From Leptura quadrifasciata (taxonomy: Eukaryota > Arthropoda > Insecta > Coleoptera > Cerambycidae), in contig OY776678.1 of NCBI GenBank assembly GCA_963675555.1, positions 8,476,171-8,540,170 on the forward strand: a stretch of DNA of 64,000 bases, in the 5' to 3' direction. A program made the translations under genes and the position numbers. Positions 28,701 through 43,700 of the stretch are shown one piece after another. Positions within the stretch are counted from its first letter, which is position 1; each line of letters opens with the position of its first letter. A model generated the notes under the pieces. That model was given only the letters and a program-made list of their open reading frames with translations. It made no database searches and was not told the origin of the DNA.

Positions 28701-31700
28701 AATTTTTATTTTATCTCAGTAGGTAAACAATCATAATTTAAAATTCAATTCTTGTCAGAACTATTATTTCTCAATTTACTCTGATTAGATTACTAAATTA
28801 TTTAATGTTCAGTATTTAATCTCCTTTCTTCTCATGCCTATTTGTCCATAATATCTTATGTCAATAGTCATCAGAATTGGCTAAATTTGAATAACCGACG
28901 AGGTCTTATACATCCAGAGCTTCTGAAGTTCTGAAAAAAAATTGTCTGATCATTTCCTTTGACTTGTATGGTCGGCTTTCCTCTATGAAGAGACGAAGAA
29001 TCATCGAGAGATAAAATTCAAAACCAGTTTAATCACCCCTCGACGATGCGAACACGATTAGCGAAATGCTTTAAATGTGGCACATCAGATACGAAAGTAA
29101 AAAATGGAGTACTATGTATTTCGGTAGCCCAAAAAATTGCTGTTAATACCATCTTAGTTACTTCCCTTGCACTTACATGTAAGGAAGGAGGCGGCACTGA
29201 GTGCCTTACGACTGCACCAGGCACATAAATTTAAACCAGGCGATCTGGTTAGTCACTTAAGGATTCTGGAGTTAATCCATTTGAAGTTCATGACCAAACC
29301 CACTGACTCAATGCCAGTCAAGCAAGACTTTGACTGCCCGTTTGACGTGCTAATTGAAAGTCGTCAGATGAGCAATATGAAGTCACTGCGATTGGAACAG
29401 TGGTCACTTATCTGGTATACAGATGGATCTAAGATGGATGAAAGGGTAGGAGTGAGAGTAGCAGGGCCGAATTGTAGGCTATGCAAAGCCCTCGGTAACA
29501 CCCCAACCATCTTTCAGGCAGAAATGTATGCCATAGTTCTGTGTGCCCAGGTATGCCCAAATAAAGGCATCCGAAGGGCAAAGATCTATATACTGTCAGA
29601 TAGCCAGGCAGCACTAAAGGCTCTAAGGTCCTAGACCTTTGAATCTAAAATTGCCTGGGAATATAGACAATCCCTGAAGCAACATTCTAATAATAACAAG
29701 GTTACCTTAATGTGGGTGCCAGGGCATGAGGGAGTACAAGGAAATGAACTTGCTGATAGCCTTGCAAAAAAAAGAGCTGAAGCACCGTTCATTGGACCCG
29801 AACCGTTTTGTGGCCTAGCCAAGGGACATATAGCGGAGGAGATCCAAGAATGGGAAAAGGATCAGAGAAAGTTCTACTGGAGGAATATTCCAGGCCAAAG
29901 ACAAGCGAAAAAGTTTATAACTTATTCGACAAAGAATGCCACAAGGCTTCTTGAACTTGAAAAGTCCGAATTAAGGCTAATCACAGGCCTTCTAACTGGC
30001 CACTGCCCCTTGAGATACCATCTCATGAATATGGGCAAGACGGTAGATAATAAATTCAGATATTGCGATACTGCAATTGAAATTTCGGAACACATCCTTT
30101 GCGAATGCAAGGTGTTAGTCCGCACTAGGCTAAAATTCATAGAACAGGCGGAATTAACGCCTGAAGACATAGGGAAATTAGCTCCCAGGAAAATCACAAG
30201 CTTTGTAAGAAGTCTGGGTATCCTGCATAACCACTAGATGTAGGGTAAATCACAAAAGATCTTTTAGGTCGAAGTGAAGTAAGGCTGTTCGAAGCCAAAC
30301 GACCCCGTAAAACAATCTACAATCTTAGCTTCATAAAGGTCACGTTTAAGCAATATCTCGATTTTTTACAAAAAAGCTCTTCATACCACTATGACACCGG
30401 GACCCGTTTTTTCGGAATTTCCGGAATTTGGACCTGGAAGCCAGACATGACCACCAAAATTGCTGTCAAGGGCATGTGTTCAGGACACCTGAAAATTTGT
30501 ATGATATGGACAGTAAAAAAGCGCTTTAAATATCCGATGTCAAATTTTAATTCGAATTTAATAGAAACGCCGCTGCGATCCCTTTCTACCACGCATCTAT
30601 TGGTAAATAGCCAGCAAAAAATCTGGTGAAAGACATTTTTGCAGCGGTGTCATAAGGACCTTACATCTAGTCAATTTTATTGATGCTGTCATAGATTCAA
30701 TCGAATATTGAACTGGTTGAGTCAGTACTTAAAAAGAAATTAATAAAACGCGCCTTGTAATCATTTATGAGAGCCGGCTGACTCCTTGGTTTGTTCTTCT
30801 GGGAGCAGGCATGTTTTTTAACACGCTTTTAATATTAGCTTCACCTGTATGTTTGTTTGCTTGTAACGGAATCTTTGAACGTGATTCTCACCCACTTCAA
30901 AACATCAGATTAAACTGAAACTTGACAATAATTTGACAACTTTGTCCTAATGTCCTCATCATGATCATCAGGATAAAATAAAATTAAAAAATGTATTGTC
31001 GAGATTTTGCCGGAGGCGCCGCTGTTATTAATATATATATATTTTTATTATTTTATTAGCTTCGCCTGTTTGTTTGTTCGACGAGAATTAAGCAACCGCG
31101 GTACAGTTTGTGATCATTGCATACCAGAGTACATATACGTAACTTCGGAATTGTCTGTAACGTATTTGCCGTTGTATAAGCCCTTGTTAAACGCTAGTTC
31201 CAACTTTAATACATACATTATGATGTAATATTAATTATGTACCACTAGCGGATACTCAGCGGTTTCGAAAAGCAGGCGGGTATGAGCTGGTTTCTATATG
31301 TATCGGTGTTCATGATGCTAATTCGAAAATTCACCCAATCCAATATATTAGTGAGAAACGTGCCGAGGGATGAATGGCAAGAGGGCGACTAAAAAAAAAT
31401 TATAGTTTAAAAACACGCTTTAATAGCAAACCGAAGTAAAAAGTAAGAATGAAGTGATTGACAAAAAAAATTCAGTTTATTGTAAAAAGCGTGGGATATC
31501 AATTGTTATAGGTATTGACAAAAGTAAAATTATAAAAATATAGTAAAACGCTTTTTACAATAAAATTAATTTGTTTGCCAATCACTTCATTCTTATTTTT
31601 TACTTTTTAGTTCGGTTTGCCATTAAAGCAAGAAATGCCTGATTTCGAGAATCTCGCAACTTTCTCAATTAGATCTACAACTAATGGCCAGTGTTATTTA

Positions 31701-34700
31701 GCCGCCAAAACTGTAAATAATTAAATTGTTATGGAAAACAAAAAATTCCATTACGTACGTTGTAATGTTTTATTTAATGATCCTCTTAAAGTCATGTTTA
31801 CATTTGATATGTTTACTAAAAGCTATTAAGTTTCAACTTGTTTGCGTTTACAAGAAAAACCAAATATGTAAATAAGCTGGTAATTAAAGTTAAAAAATTG
31901 AAGATATCAATTTTTCACTATAATGATATAATGAATGTTGTGTTATTTTCAAGACGATGTTCTGTAAAATCTTCATAAATTCAGTGAAAAATAGTGCCAA
32001 TCTTCATATCTTGAAATTTTAAATGAACTAATTTTGCAAACAACAGAAATTATTGAGTGAAAATTCATATCGCTACACCTGTCATAGTTCTATTTAGGTA
32101 GTCTTTTACTTTTTTTACCAATACATGTATTAAAATAAAAGTTATGGCCAAAAATAATAAATATTTGCTTATCGGATATCTCTATCTCTTAGATATGTCC
32201 TCCTTAAATCATTTCTACGTTGTAAGGCCAAATGCTAAGTAATTCGGACTGTTCATTTACCTTGCCACAGGTTGTAGAATAAATTTCTGCTGTCTCACGT
32301 TTTATAAATGTTTCAAGACTTGCAATTTTGTAAAATTATAAATGTAGAACTCTTTAACCTCCTGGTTTTAAATAAAAAATCCCAATAAACCTTCGACGTA
32401 GGTATATGTTTAGCCTCAGAAAGATAACCAAATCACGTTTCAGAAGAGAAATCCTCATTAGATGTTATACAATAGTATAATTATATATTTGGATAGATTT
32501 GTTCAAATATGGTGAAAGTTGTTAGCCATAGTACGTAATATAAACTTTTGTAGGTACGGTAGTAAAAGTAAAACCGATCAGAATATTAACACAGCCGCCA
32601 GCAACAACATATATAAGAAAAAAACAGTTTCATTTAGTTTAATTCAATGTAGATGGGGACATTTGTAGTTTTGGTATGTCCGAAATGCTTATTGATAAAT
32701 GTTTAATGGCGCCAGTAAGTGCAATTTTATAACTAAACTAGACTTTCCCATTGCGGATTACAAGTCTGGGTATATGGAAATTGATTTTATACAACATGAA
32801 AGGACAATCAATAGTATTGTGAATTAAATAAAATAAATATTTAATGGCAATTATTTTGCGACTAATTTCTAATGAAACCAATTTAAAACAGTTCGTTAGA
32901 ATAGACGTATTAATTCCTGTCAGCGGGTAAATGTCATCCTCCTTAAAAAACAAATATTTTAGTAACTGACTCATTATTATTCACATGGCATATATACCAT
33001 GGATACCATAAGATAGCGCCATATTCTAATCTTGAGCGAACATATGCGTAATATGACAATGTTAGGCTAGAGGTTTTGCTAAAAACATTTACAGTTTCTT
33101 AATATGAAGCTTAGCATTTTATATGAACTTAAAACACAGCACTATTAATATGGGCATGAAATGTTAACTGGCAATCGAAGATAAATACCCAAATCCTTGA
33201 TCATCTGGTTACATTATCTGAATTTATTTTATAATCATATTCTTTGGGATTCTTTTTCCAATAAAAAGATATAACGTTACATTTTTGAACATTAATACAT
33301 AATAGTTCTCACTATACCAGTCAGATACGGATTTAAGGTCATTCTGGATCATTCTACAATCGCTTATCGTCCTTACCTCTCTATATATTTTCAAATCATC
33401 CCGCGAACTTTAACTTTGAACAGCTAATAACATCATTAATATCGTTGATGTAAATGAGAAATAAAAGTGGCCCTAATTTGGAGCCTTGCGGTACTCCGGA
33501 CGTATTAGTGTAGTAATCCGAACGAAAACCCACGTACTCGACAAACTGCCTGCGTTTAAATAGATATGACGTAAATAAATTAATTAAGCCTTCGGAAAAT
33601 CGAAAGTTATGTAATTTCTTTATTAATAAATATAGGTCGATTTGATCAAAGGCTTTCTGAATATCCATGTATACTGTGTCTACTTGTCCTTGTTTATCGA
33701 AAATTTCAGATGCAAACTGAGTCAGGTTAAGTTGGTAAACGTAGATTTTTTAGGGATTAACATTAGGATTACACAAAATAGAAATAGGCCAATAATTTTG
33801 GAGTACAGCCGGTCACCTTTTTTAATACGGGAGTAATTTGAGCAATTTTCTACGTATCAGGATATGTAGCTGTTCTTAAGATTAAGTAGGTCCAAGAAGT
33901 CCTCTTCAAGAATGGCCACCCCGGTCTCCGGATCTAACACCAAAAGACTTTTACTTTTGGTGGCGTATTAAAAATTTAGTGTACAAAGAGAGACCTCAAA
34001 ACGCAGAACAACTACGGGATAGAATAAGAGGAGCTTGCCTACAAATAACACCTGTAGAATTACGTAAAGTCGTGCGGCACAACAGAAAAGTTATAGGAAA
34101 ATGTATTCACATGGATGGAGGATGTGTTGAGCAAACTGTGATTTAGTTATCTATGTAGCCCTTATGTATTGAATGTTCATGAATTAAATCTGTTTAATAT
34201 TTAACTTTTTTGCCTCCCACGTCAATTATTGTTTGACTAAGTAAAGCTGACTAACGTCACGTGACTAGTTCTAAATGAAAAGTCTGTCTTCCTCCATCTG
34301 AATTAACTCTAAATTGGTACCAAAAATAAAGTTATGATTCTAATAATTGGTCCTTTAAAAAGTGAAATTTTATTTACTTACTACATGAACATACACTATC
34401 TTTTTGAAATTCGATACTGGTGGGGGGTTTTTGATAACAACGAATAAGATTATGATATTGTTTTATAGTTAAAACTATGCCTAATATCTTTTTTTGGAAA
34501 ATTAGATCCATTTTTCTTCATAACGACGAACGCCACTGGTGTATTTTTAAATATTTTACCGTGGCACAATCCCCTTATGGGTAAGTACCTGTCACCCAAA
34601 TTTTAAGAAAATCGCATGGTTAATAAGAGAGCTATAATATGGGAGTCATGAAAAGTGAGACATGGTGTATAGGGATGAGTTATTTTACATTATATTGTCT

Positions 34701-37700
34701 CTATAATTTTCAGCGAATAAAGCAAATATTATCTAATAGAGAGGACCGTACTAAATAACGTTATAGCACAGAAGGTTCCGAAATATTGAACAAAAACCTA
34801 CTCTAGGGCATCATCTTCAGGGCCCTAGCTCCTCTAGGAAGCCCCCCGGACACGTCTATAAGATTTTTGTCATATTTTTACAAATACTATCTTTACCTAA
34901 AGTTAAAGATAGAGATTTCCGGTTTTACATAATAATTTGTGTGCAGAGAGTAAAATGTCATGGAAACCGGAAATTTCCTATTTTGAGGTCATAACAATCT
35001 ATTACATCAACGAAAAATAAACCGTTTTCAGTGTCCAAGTGGACTTATGAAGTTTTATGTTAACACAACTGAGGTCATCAGAATATTAATTTGTCTTATT
35101 ACGAGAATATGAACGATAATTAATTCCCATAATTGGGTGCATGTAATTTTCAATTATATTATTTATAATCTTACTGAGTCACAATATTAATACATGGTCA
35201 AGGTCAGCGAGACAAACAATAATTATTGGTAAAATGCATAGATTTGCAATTAAAATATTTGTACAGAGATCGGTTTCGTAATATTTTGAGGAGCTCAAAT
35301 ACCAAATAAAAAATGGCTGGGTGTATGTGTGCCCTTGTCCAACCCCTGTTAGACTTAAAATATTAATTTCAAATGGGTATTGCCGAATAAGCATATGCGA
35401 TCTGCCCCCGATAGAAAGTCCTATCAATAACTGTATTGCTGTTTAGGTGAGACTATAAATAAAGTATTTGAAATCGTCATGCATACGACACTTTATCCTC
35501 ATATTCAGCAAGGTAACAACGAACATGGTTTTGTCTCTCAACGATCGACAACAACAAACCTGCTTTGTATAACACAATACTTAGAAGTTATGAATGACGG
35601 TGAACAAGTCGATGTCATTTATATGGACTTATCTAAGGCGTTTGATAGGTTGGACCATGATGTTTTGCTAACAAAATTAGTCTCTTTTGGTTTTAACCTT
35701 AGTCTAATAACTTTTTTGAATCCTATCTGGTTAATAGAGGTCAGTTTGTACAATATCAGGGTCATAGGTCTATCGAATTTATACCTCAATCAGGAATTTC
35801 ACAAGGGTCGGTCCTTAGGCCCTTTACTGTTTATCATTTTCATTAACGACATCGTCATCAATCTCCACAAAAATATTATGTTTTAATATTCCTCCCTCTA
35901 AAAGCACATTTGAACTATGCTAAGCCCAGTCAGGCTATTTATTTTTCGATTGCAACAGACACTGGACCGCTAGATGGCACCTGCTGACTATTTTACATGT
36001 CGCTATCCCAAAGATACCGAAATGTACTAAATGATCAAGAAATCCTCGTGTCGGTCGTCACATGCCTACCTTGCACTGACGAGAGCCAACAGCTCGAAAC
36101 TGCAGTCTGCAAGTGGTGTGTGACGACTGGCACGAGAGCTCCTTTAAGTAGGATCAATCTTTCGGCTGGTGTTTGTTGCAATCGAAGCATTAGCGTTTTG
36201 ATGGTAATATACATTATACAGTGCTCGGCGGGGCACATAGCCCGGAGAGTAGCTGTTGGTTGCAGTCTGCTTACCTTCCTTATAGTAAAATAAGGATTTT
36301 ATAGAGGAGTTTGCGACTAAAAATATTATGTTTTAATATTCCGCCCTCTAAAAGCACATTTGAACTAAACAAATATCTCAAATAAAAAATACAAGTACAA
36401 AATGAACACCCAAAAAAACGATAAACTATGTATAACAGTACTACCTATAGGCGTGGAGAGTTAGACTTTGAATCTGAAATCCTTTTAAACGTTAATAGGT
36501 AAAAATTTGTAAACAAGTCGAGTCTCTATAGATTTGAAGATACGGAACATGGTTTTTTATTGCAAAATAGGCAAACTTTTTTTTCAGTTTTTCTTAAATA
36601 TCTTGTGAAATAAGCCTCTAATCGACTCGAGTTATACTTATCAAATTTGTTCCTCAGACAATTTCTCACAAGGATAGGCTATTGCGAAAATTCGCAAAAA
36701 TTGTTTACTATTGCAAAATTAGCAATAAAATTTGAAAAAATGAAAAATGTTCGAATTACAATAACAAAAGTAATTGTTATCGAAACTGGATGATATCTTG
36801 AAAAAAGATAGGCTTTGATATGTATAACAAGTGTGCGCAACTTTGACCTCCAAATCCAAAATGGCGGCCTGTTGAAAGTTCGAAGTGCTGCCGTTTCGCC
36901 AAAATAGAGCGGATCGACATGAAACCAATTGGAATCGATTCATTTTGATAGTATCTTTGAATGTATCAAAAGGCAGATTTTTTTATAAACAAATACATTT
37001 TTTATTAACAAGAAACAAAAAAAACAAATTTTGAAATGCTCGTATCTCCGCGAATTTCAAGCTTAAAGATTTACAGCTAAGTACATTGAATTGCGCTTAA
37101 GAGCGCTCCGGATATAAGCCGGAAAGACGGCTCAATTTACTCTCATATAAATCATTATTTTAAAAAACGGCTTTCACTAAAAGACATTAAAAACATGTTA
37201 CAATGTGGAGTGAAAATAAAGTATATATAAAAAAAATGTATTTTTTTCTTCTATTTTCGATTTGCAAAAATAATTCTTATGATCCCACATAGGTATTATT
37301 AAAATAAACATTTTTCCTTTTGTAGAACTAAAATAAAATTAGCCCTAATGTCCTCAAATGTACCGAGAAATTTAAAGATTAGGTATAATAAATTTGTTCA
37401 ATGTCAAATTCTATTACATCTCTATCTCTCTCTTTCCAAGCACACCGTACATTAGGCTGCGTCATTTTATTGACGTGAAGTCATTTACAATTAAAATTGG
37501 AAGCACGGATGACTAATACACTCCGAACAACTCTTAACAGAAACACGAAAATAAAAATATTTTTTCTAGGACCAATGGAAGCCGAGATACGCTACTTTTA
37601 CGTTTTTAGCGGTAACAACCGTTCTAAACAATATTTTTACTTGAAACTTGGTATGATGCAACTAGAATGCCTTATTTATAAGTACAATTTTTTTAAAAAT

Positions 37701-40700
37701 TGTTATTCTGTTATTCCTATTCCTACTCTGTTCTCATTTTTCGCATAACCGTTTGCGTTTTTCCTATTTTTCATGTTTTTGTAATATATCTCACAAAGTA
37801 GGCTATGGACTTCAAATTTCTTTTTACCGAAATATAGCTCACAAAAAATCGGATAACTGTTTCCAAAACTTTTTAGGTTATAGCATATTATACAACAATA
37901 ACGTAAAATATTCTGTTTTTTTAAATTTTATGTCGCAAGTTATCATAATCTGTCTGTATGTTATTTTCCGGCCCAGTAAATGGAATGTAAATTCTGTTGG
38001 GTTTGAGTATGTATGTAAATAAATAATTAAATAATTCATATGTATAACTTTCTTGAACCAAGACATTTAGTTAATGGAGTTACAGAAGAAAATTGTTAAA
38101 AAAGAGGAAATTTTTCAATTTTTTTTCTTGATAACTACTTAACGTAGAGAGATGATTCCAAAACTATGTAAAAATGAAGATCCTAGAAAATATAATGCAT
38201 ATTTTTTATCATACCAGTTTGTCGTATGTAGTGATAAACTTTGATTGAGTCCTTCCACGTTGTGGAATTTACCCACATTTCTCCACTGACAAAATTTAGA
38301 TTTGGATAAATAATTTGCAGCAGCGATGGTAACTTTTCACAGATTTATAGTTAATTTATATTAATTTTCTATTATGTATTTTAACAAAATTAGTATGGTG
38401 TGTTGCTGTGTTGTGTATTTTTAAATTGGATGCAAACGCGGTATGAAATTTTCGATCAGAATGAAACAACTAATATCGTTTGCTTTATTTATGTTATGGA
38501 TTATTTTCAGCACATTGAAAGATAAGGCAAAACTTTACACACAAACATACAAAGGTGTACAATATTTACATAGATACGGCTATGTTTATATCAATTTTAC
38601 AATGTGTAATACTTAGAATTCCATTCGTCTTGATTCGCTTTTTCAAATTAGCGAACAAATTTCTACAAGAAGTCTCTAAATCTCGATCCATTTTGTGAGA
38701 CGCCATTTCTTTGTTCTACGAAAAAGCTTCTGCAGATCAGCCAATAATTCTCACATTTTTGTTCCCGTCAAGGCGTTGTCTTTCCATTTTCAAACAAAAT
38801 AACTTGGCAAATTGTTTTATCGAAATTATGTGGCAGCAGAATCCTATAAAACTTATAAAGACTATGGTAGTAGGCGGAGTCTTATCTACTGATAGTTTGA
38901 CTAATGCGTGTGCAACTCAACTTTGTAGATGACTAATGTGTATTGTTGTCAGTTTATAAATTTCCTTTAGATTTGAAACTCATACCCCGTCCATACTCCA
39001 TAGTATACATCATATTAGTCATTAGCTATATAAAAAGGTCATTTGATAACTGAAACTGATTGCAATATGCGCACGTCATTCGTTATAGACCAGCCAACAT
39101 CTGAAGAAGTAAATTATTGTGGAGGCAAAATGAGTTTTGTTCAGGAACTGTTCTAGATGGATCTATTTTTACCACTGGCACTGTTTAGGGCATAAAAATA
39201 AGTTTACAGTTAGGTTTTATAGAGTAAAATCGATCGGGAACATTTGTTTTTACAAATTACTGTTTTGTAATAGTATTTTGTAAATATCTGTTCCAATGGT
39301 CAAATATTTAAATTTGTTTATTATAATTATGTAGGTTAAAAAATGATAATGTGATTCTGTTAGGTATAACTGATTTCTAGAAACTGCACCTGTGTGAGGG
39401 GGTGAGTAGTAAAGATGTAAAGAAAGGGGAAAGACATCATTATATGTTAGGATTTCGATGAGGAAGGTTGTTTTTATGATTCTCTGAACAAGCTGTAGAA
39501 AATTCGCCTTCAGTATCATTGAAAATAAACATGACAGTTACTGTATTAGTTACGAGTCATTTTATTTCAAATGATTATTTTCAGAATTAAAGCCCAATTA
39601 CAAGATGTTACTTCCTTTCCCTTGTTATTTATTTTTGAAAAAGAATTGAGGCAACATATGCGGACGACTAGCTGGTTTAAGTCGGAGCAGAGAGCCGTGG
39701 GCCCAGAGTATTCGCAAGAGTGGAGAAACTTACCCTTTTTGATATGTACAGCATAAGCGTTGCTGCTGTTTATTTCGAGAAAAGAAGACAAAGAAAAATT
39801 TATGTTAAATTGGGCACCATCTGTAGTGAAAATAAGTAGAATTGTCTCTTTTTCTCGAATAACCAGTCTACTTATAGATCAGACTGAAATTGTTGGTAAG
39901 AGAAACAAAAAGATTGTTTAAACTGAATGTTAAAATATGTTACATGAATAATAGATAAATTGGTTTATAAAGACAAATTGAAATTAAAAAATATATATAT
40001 ATATATAACAAATTTATACCAGGATCCTAGATTGGCTATTGTTGAGGTAACTGGTTCTGGAACCGCAATCCAGGCCCACAATTGTCTTTTGTTGCGAGAA
40101 TGGATTCTAAAGGTTTCCTTGGCAATTTACGTCTTTTAATGAAATGAAGTGAAAATTGTAGGAAAATTAACCAACTATGTGGTTTTTGAGCTGTGCAAAA
40201 GCTATGCAGAAACGTATACAGAAATGCATAAGTATATACGTGCATAAACATATAAGTACATAAGTATTTAAGAATTTAAGTATCTAAATATATAAGTATA
40301 TGCAAAAGCTGATTTCTTAGACTATAAATTGCCAAAAAATGAAAAAGAAAGGAAAAATATATATTTTTTTATACATTTATTTAACGTCGGCCTATTTCCG
40401 CTACTGAGGCCTAACACCGACGCATGTAGACGAGCTACCCCCAACCAGGAATTTTGCCGAACCTCTTCCCTTAAGAAGAGTAGGGATCTTTTACTTGCCT
40501 AACATTTAATAGACAAGGGACCGACGGCTTTACATCCCCTCCGAAGGATGGTATATCTCCTATACAACCCTCGCCTAAGGTTGTATAGCTTCCGCGCATA
40601 CACTGATATACAAGCCGCTGGAAGATGTGTGAGGCGAGGATGCGATTTCCGTTGGAATGGTCACCCATCCAAGTACTAACTGCGCCTGTCGTTGCTTTAC

Positions 40701-43700
40701 ATCGCATACCGAAGTATGTACATAGTAAAGACGCACCTACGCTCGCCCTAAAAAAAATATTTTAAAACCATGTGGTACATATAGTATTTTAACTACTTAC
40801 TAAATTAAAAAGAATTGACCTTGAATTTAAATTTATTTTAAAAAAGTAATTGAAACTACTCAAAGACAAAAATTGAAGATTAATTAAATTTTAAATGAGT
40901 AATAAATGAAATTACCTGTATGTTGTTGTTAACGCGGATATAAAAATGTAATATCAATTACTGAAGTCCACAGTTAAAAATTATATACGTTCGAATCAGT
41001 ACAAAGGCTGCAAGCAAATGATTTCCTGGTGAGTTTTACTGATAACGTAACCTTTTTTTTTGTCCTACTTACTAGAAAATAATGCTACAAAATAAACTTG
41101 AGAAATCTAATTCCCTAATTAAATTGAAAGCTATAAAATATAAAAATAGTACAGGTATGGCCATCTGTCAACTGTTGAATTAAGCGCAACAACCTGTCTG
41201 ATGTAGATTCCCGTACTCACAACTAAAATAGTGGCATAATGATCGATAAAAGAAATCTATAATAAAAGTTTTTATTACTTCCATCCCACAGCTGATTTGA
41301 TTTGCCTTTGCCTCAGTTTGTAATTTCTATTTTGTACATAACCAACAATATGAACAGCTGTAAATAAATAGTAAAAACGTATTGTGATAACTCAGTAAAT
41401 ATATTACATCTTATAGGATATACTATATATAGTAACGAGAAAAGGTAAGGAAAATAACCATATGTACTTACATAGTAAACAAAAATATAAAAATTGATCT
41501 GATGTAAATAAATGTTTTGTAGACAAATTGTTAATTGTTTCCTGGGATGCTATATAGAACGGAAATACATAATAGTTTAGAAAAACATGACTGAGTTCCT
41601 AAGATATAAAAATATGTACATAAAACAGTGTGAAATGGTTTAGCAGTTATACAAGTAAAATTCTGTTAGTTGAAAACAGTTTTTTCTTAATAACTTTGAT
41701 CGTAACGCTCGGCGAGAAAAAAGTTTAATATAAAAGATGTAGGTATTGACATTACGAACATTTTAAGCCATATTTTATCAAAATCGGTTCAGTAGTTTAT
41801 TCGCCAATCGTAAAAAAACCGTTGAAAATCAATGATTTTTCGATTGTTTAATAGAAAAATAAACAATTTCCGCGTGCAAACTATTTGAAAGTTTAGTCTA
41901 TGGTATGCTTAAACTACGATTAAAATTTGATAAAAAAATATTCAATAGTTTCTGAAATAATTTAATTTGTTTATAGAATTACGATGACTTTAACGTACAA
42001 TAACGTTCAATTTTTCAATCATACGATTATAAAAATGGACTCATTTGAAAGATAAAGGTTGCTACTTCTTAAGGTGGACGGACCTATCCAAAGAGAAAGA
42101 GATCCGATAAGGAAATATTTATTATTTTTGGCCATAACTTTTTTTTATACATATATTGGTAAAAAAAGTATAGGCCTACCTAAGTAGTACTATAACAAGT
42201 GTATTGATATGAATTTTCACTCAATAATTTCAGTTGTTTGCAAAATAGTTAGAGATTTAATTTTAAAAATTATGCCAATTTTCGTATTTCCTAAATTTAA
42301 ATCTAACTATTTCGCATATGTTTGACATTATTGAGTGAAAATTTATAACACTACACTTGTTATAGTTCTATTTAGATAGTCTTATAGTTTGTTTCAATAT
42401 GTGTTTTAGAATAAGAAGTTATGGTCAAAAATAGTAAATATTTCCCTATCAGACCTCTCTCTCTTGGATATTCTCACTTTAATGCAATTTTTACCCAGTC
42501 AAATAATAACTTTTTTGAGTGTTTAAAATGGCTTTAAAAATTGCGTTATATTTTCCGCATAAACAAATTGAATTACTCGCTGAACTTTTCACGCAACGTA
42601 TTGTCAAACGAATCATTTTTTTTTATATACATTTAACGTCGGCCTAACACCGACGCTTGTAGACGAGCTACCCCCAACCAGGAATTTTGCCGAACTTCTT
42701 CCCTTAAGAAGAGTAGGGATCTTTTACTTGCCTAACATTTAACCCATCCAATTACTAACTGCGCCTGTCGTTGCTTTACATCGCATACCGAAGTATGTAC
42801 ATAGTAAAGACGCACCTACGCTCGCCCCTACGAATCAAATTAAAACTAAGACATTGAACTTTATGTTGCTCCAAACTAGAATTTTCGAAATTGATTTGGA
42901 GCAAAGATAATTTTTTTTTTTTTCAAAAAAATCATAGCTCCCATGTTTATTTATAAGAAATTTGACCCGTATGTAGAAGTTTAGTTGAATTATACTTGGA
43001 ACAGTATTTTAAACCCTCGAATAAATATATTAATAACAATGAAAGGGAAAGCATAGCGTTGATGCGCGTCACTGGAGAGGGCCCACCGTCTGGAGCGGCC
43101 CTTGATCAAGTCTTTCTTCGTACATAATATGGTAATTCTGAATCATTTGATAAAAACGACTCTAAGCGCATAAGATTCTTGATGTAATTGACTCTGAACT
43201 TACTGCATTATTTATGATTTTTTGAATAAATATAATCGAATGCGTAATACGCTTCTGATATAAGCTCCTTAGTTCAAACCTAGCCAATAGCGTATCCTGA
43301 AGTATTCCACGGGGAGGATAATTTCCATCAGCAACAAAGTGTAAAGATTTGAGTTGTATACGCTGCACTTTCTCTAACTGCATTGTATACATTATATATA
43401 GAGGACTCTAAACCAATGAAGCGTATTCCAGTTTGCAGTGGGCAACAGTAGTGTAAAGAGCATTTAAAGTTTTTACGTTGTTCAATTCTTTACCACTACG
43501 CAAAACAAATATATGCTGACTCAATGGTTAGACGAATATGTTCATCGAATGACAACTATCAAAAGTGACACCAAGGTCTTTAAATTGAGTTACTCTATTC
43601 AAAACGGCATTGTCGAGCTGATAGTCAAATAACTTAATGGTTTTAGGCCAAGAACGGGATTTACTGATATTTAAAGGTAGATGATTTTTTACACACCAAT

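Noticed and set aside
29046..29228. Zinc-knuckle-like CFKCG in a 60-codon frame
   Set aside because: Only one Cys pair is present and the frame lies in the shifted start of the LINE relic.
35997..36293. 98-codon plus frame and 67-codon minus frame
   Set aside because: Lie wholly in a Fam-A repeat and also appear, broken, in other copies.
37497..38022. Two adjacent 83- and 89-codon plus frames
   Set aside because: Low-complexity, Phe/Tyr-rich translations of AT-rich DNA with no motif.
40633..40747. Functional 5S rRNA gene
   Set aside because: Diverged in the stems, joined to a long unrelated body with an A-rich tail and flanked by target duplications; a second copy has a deleted box C.
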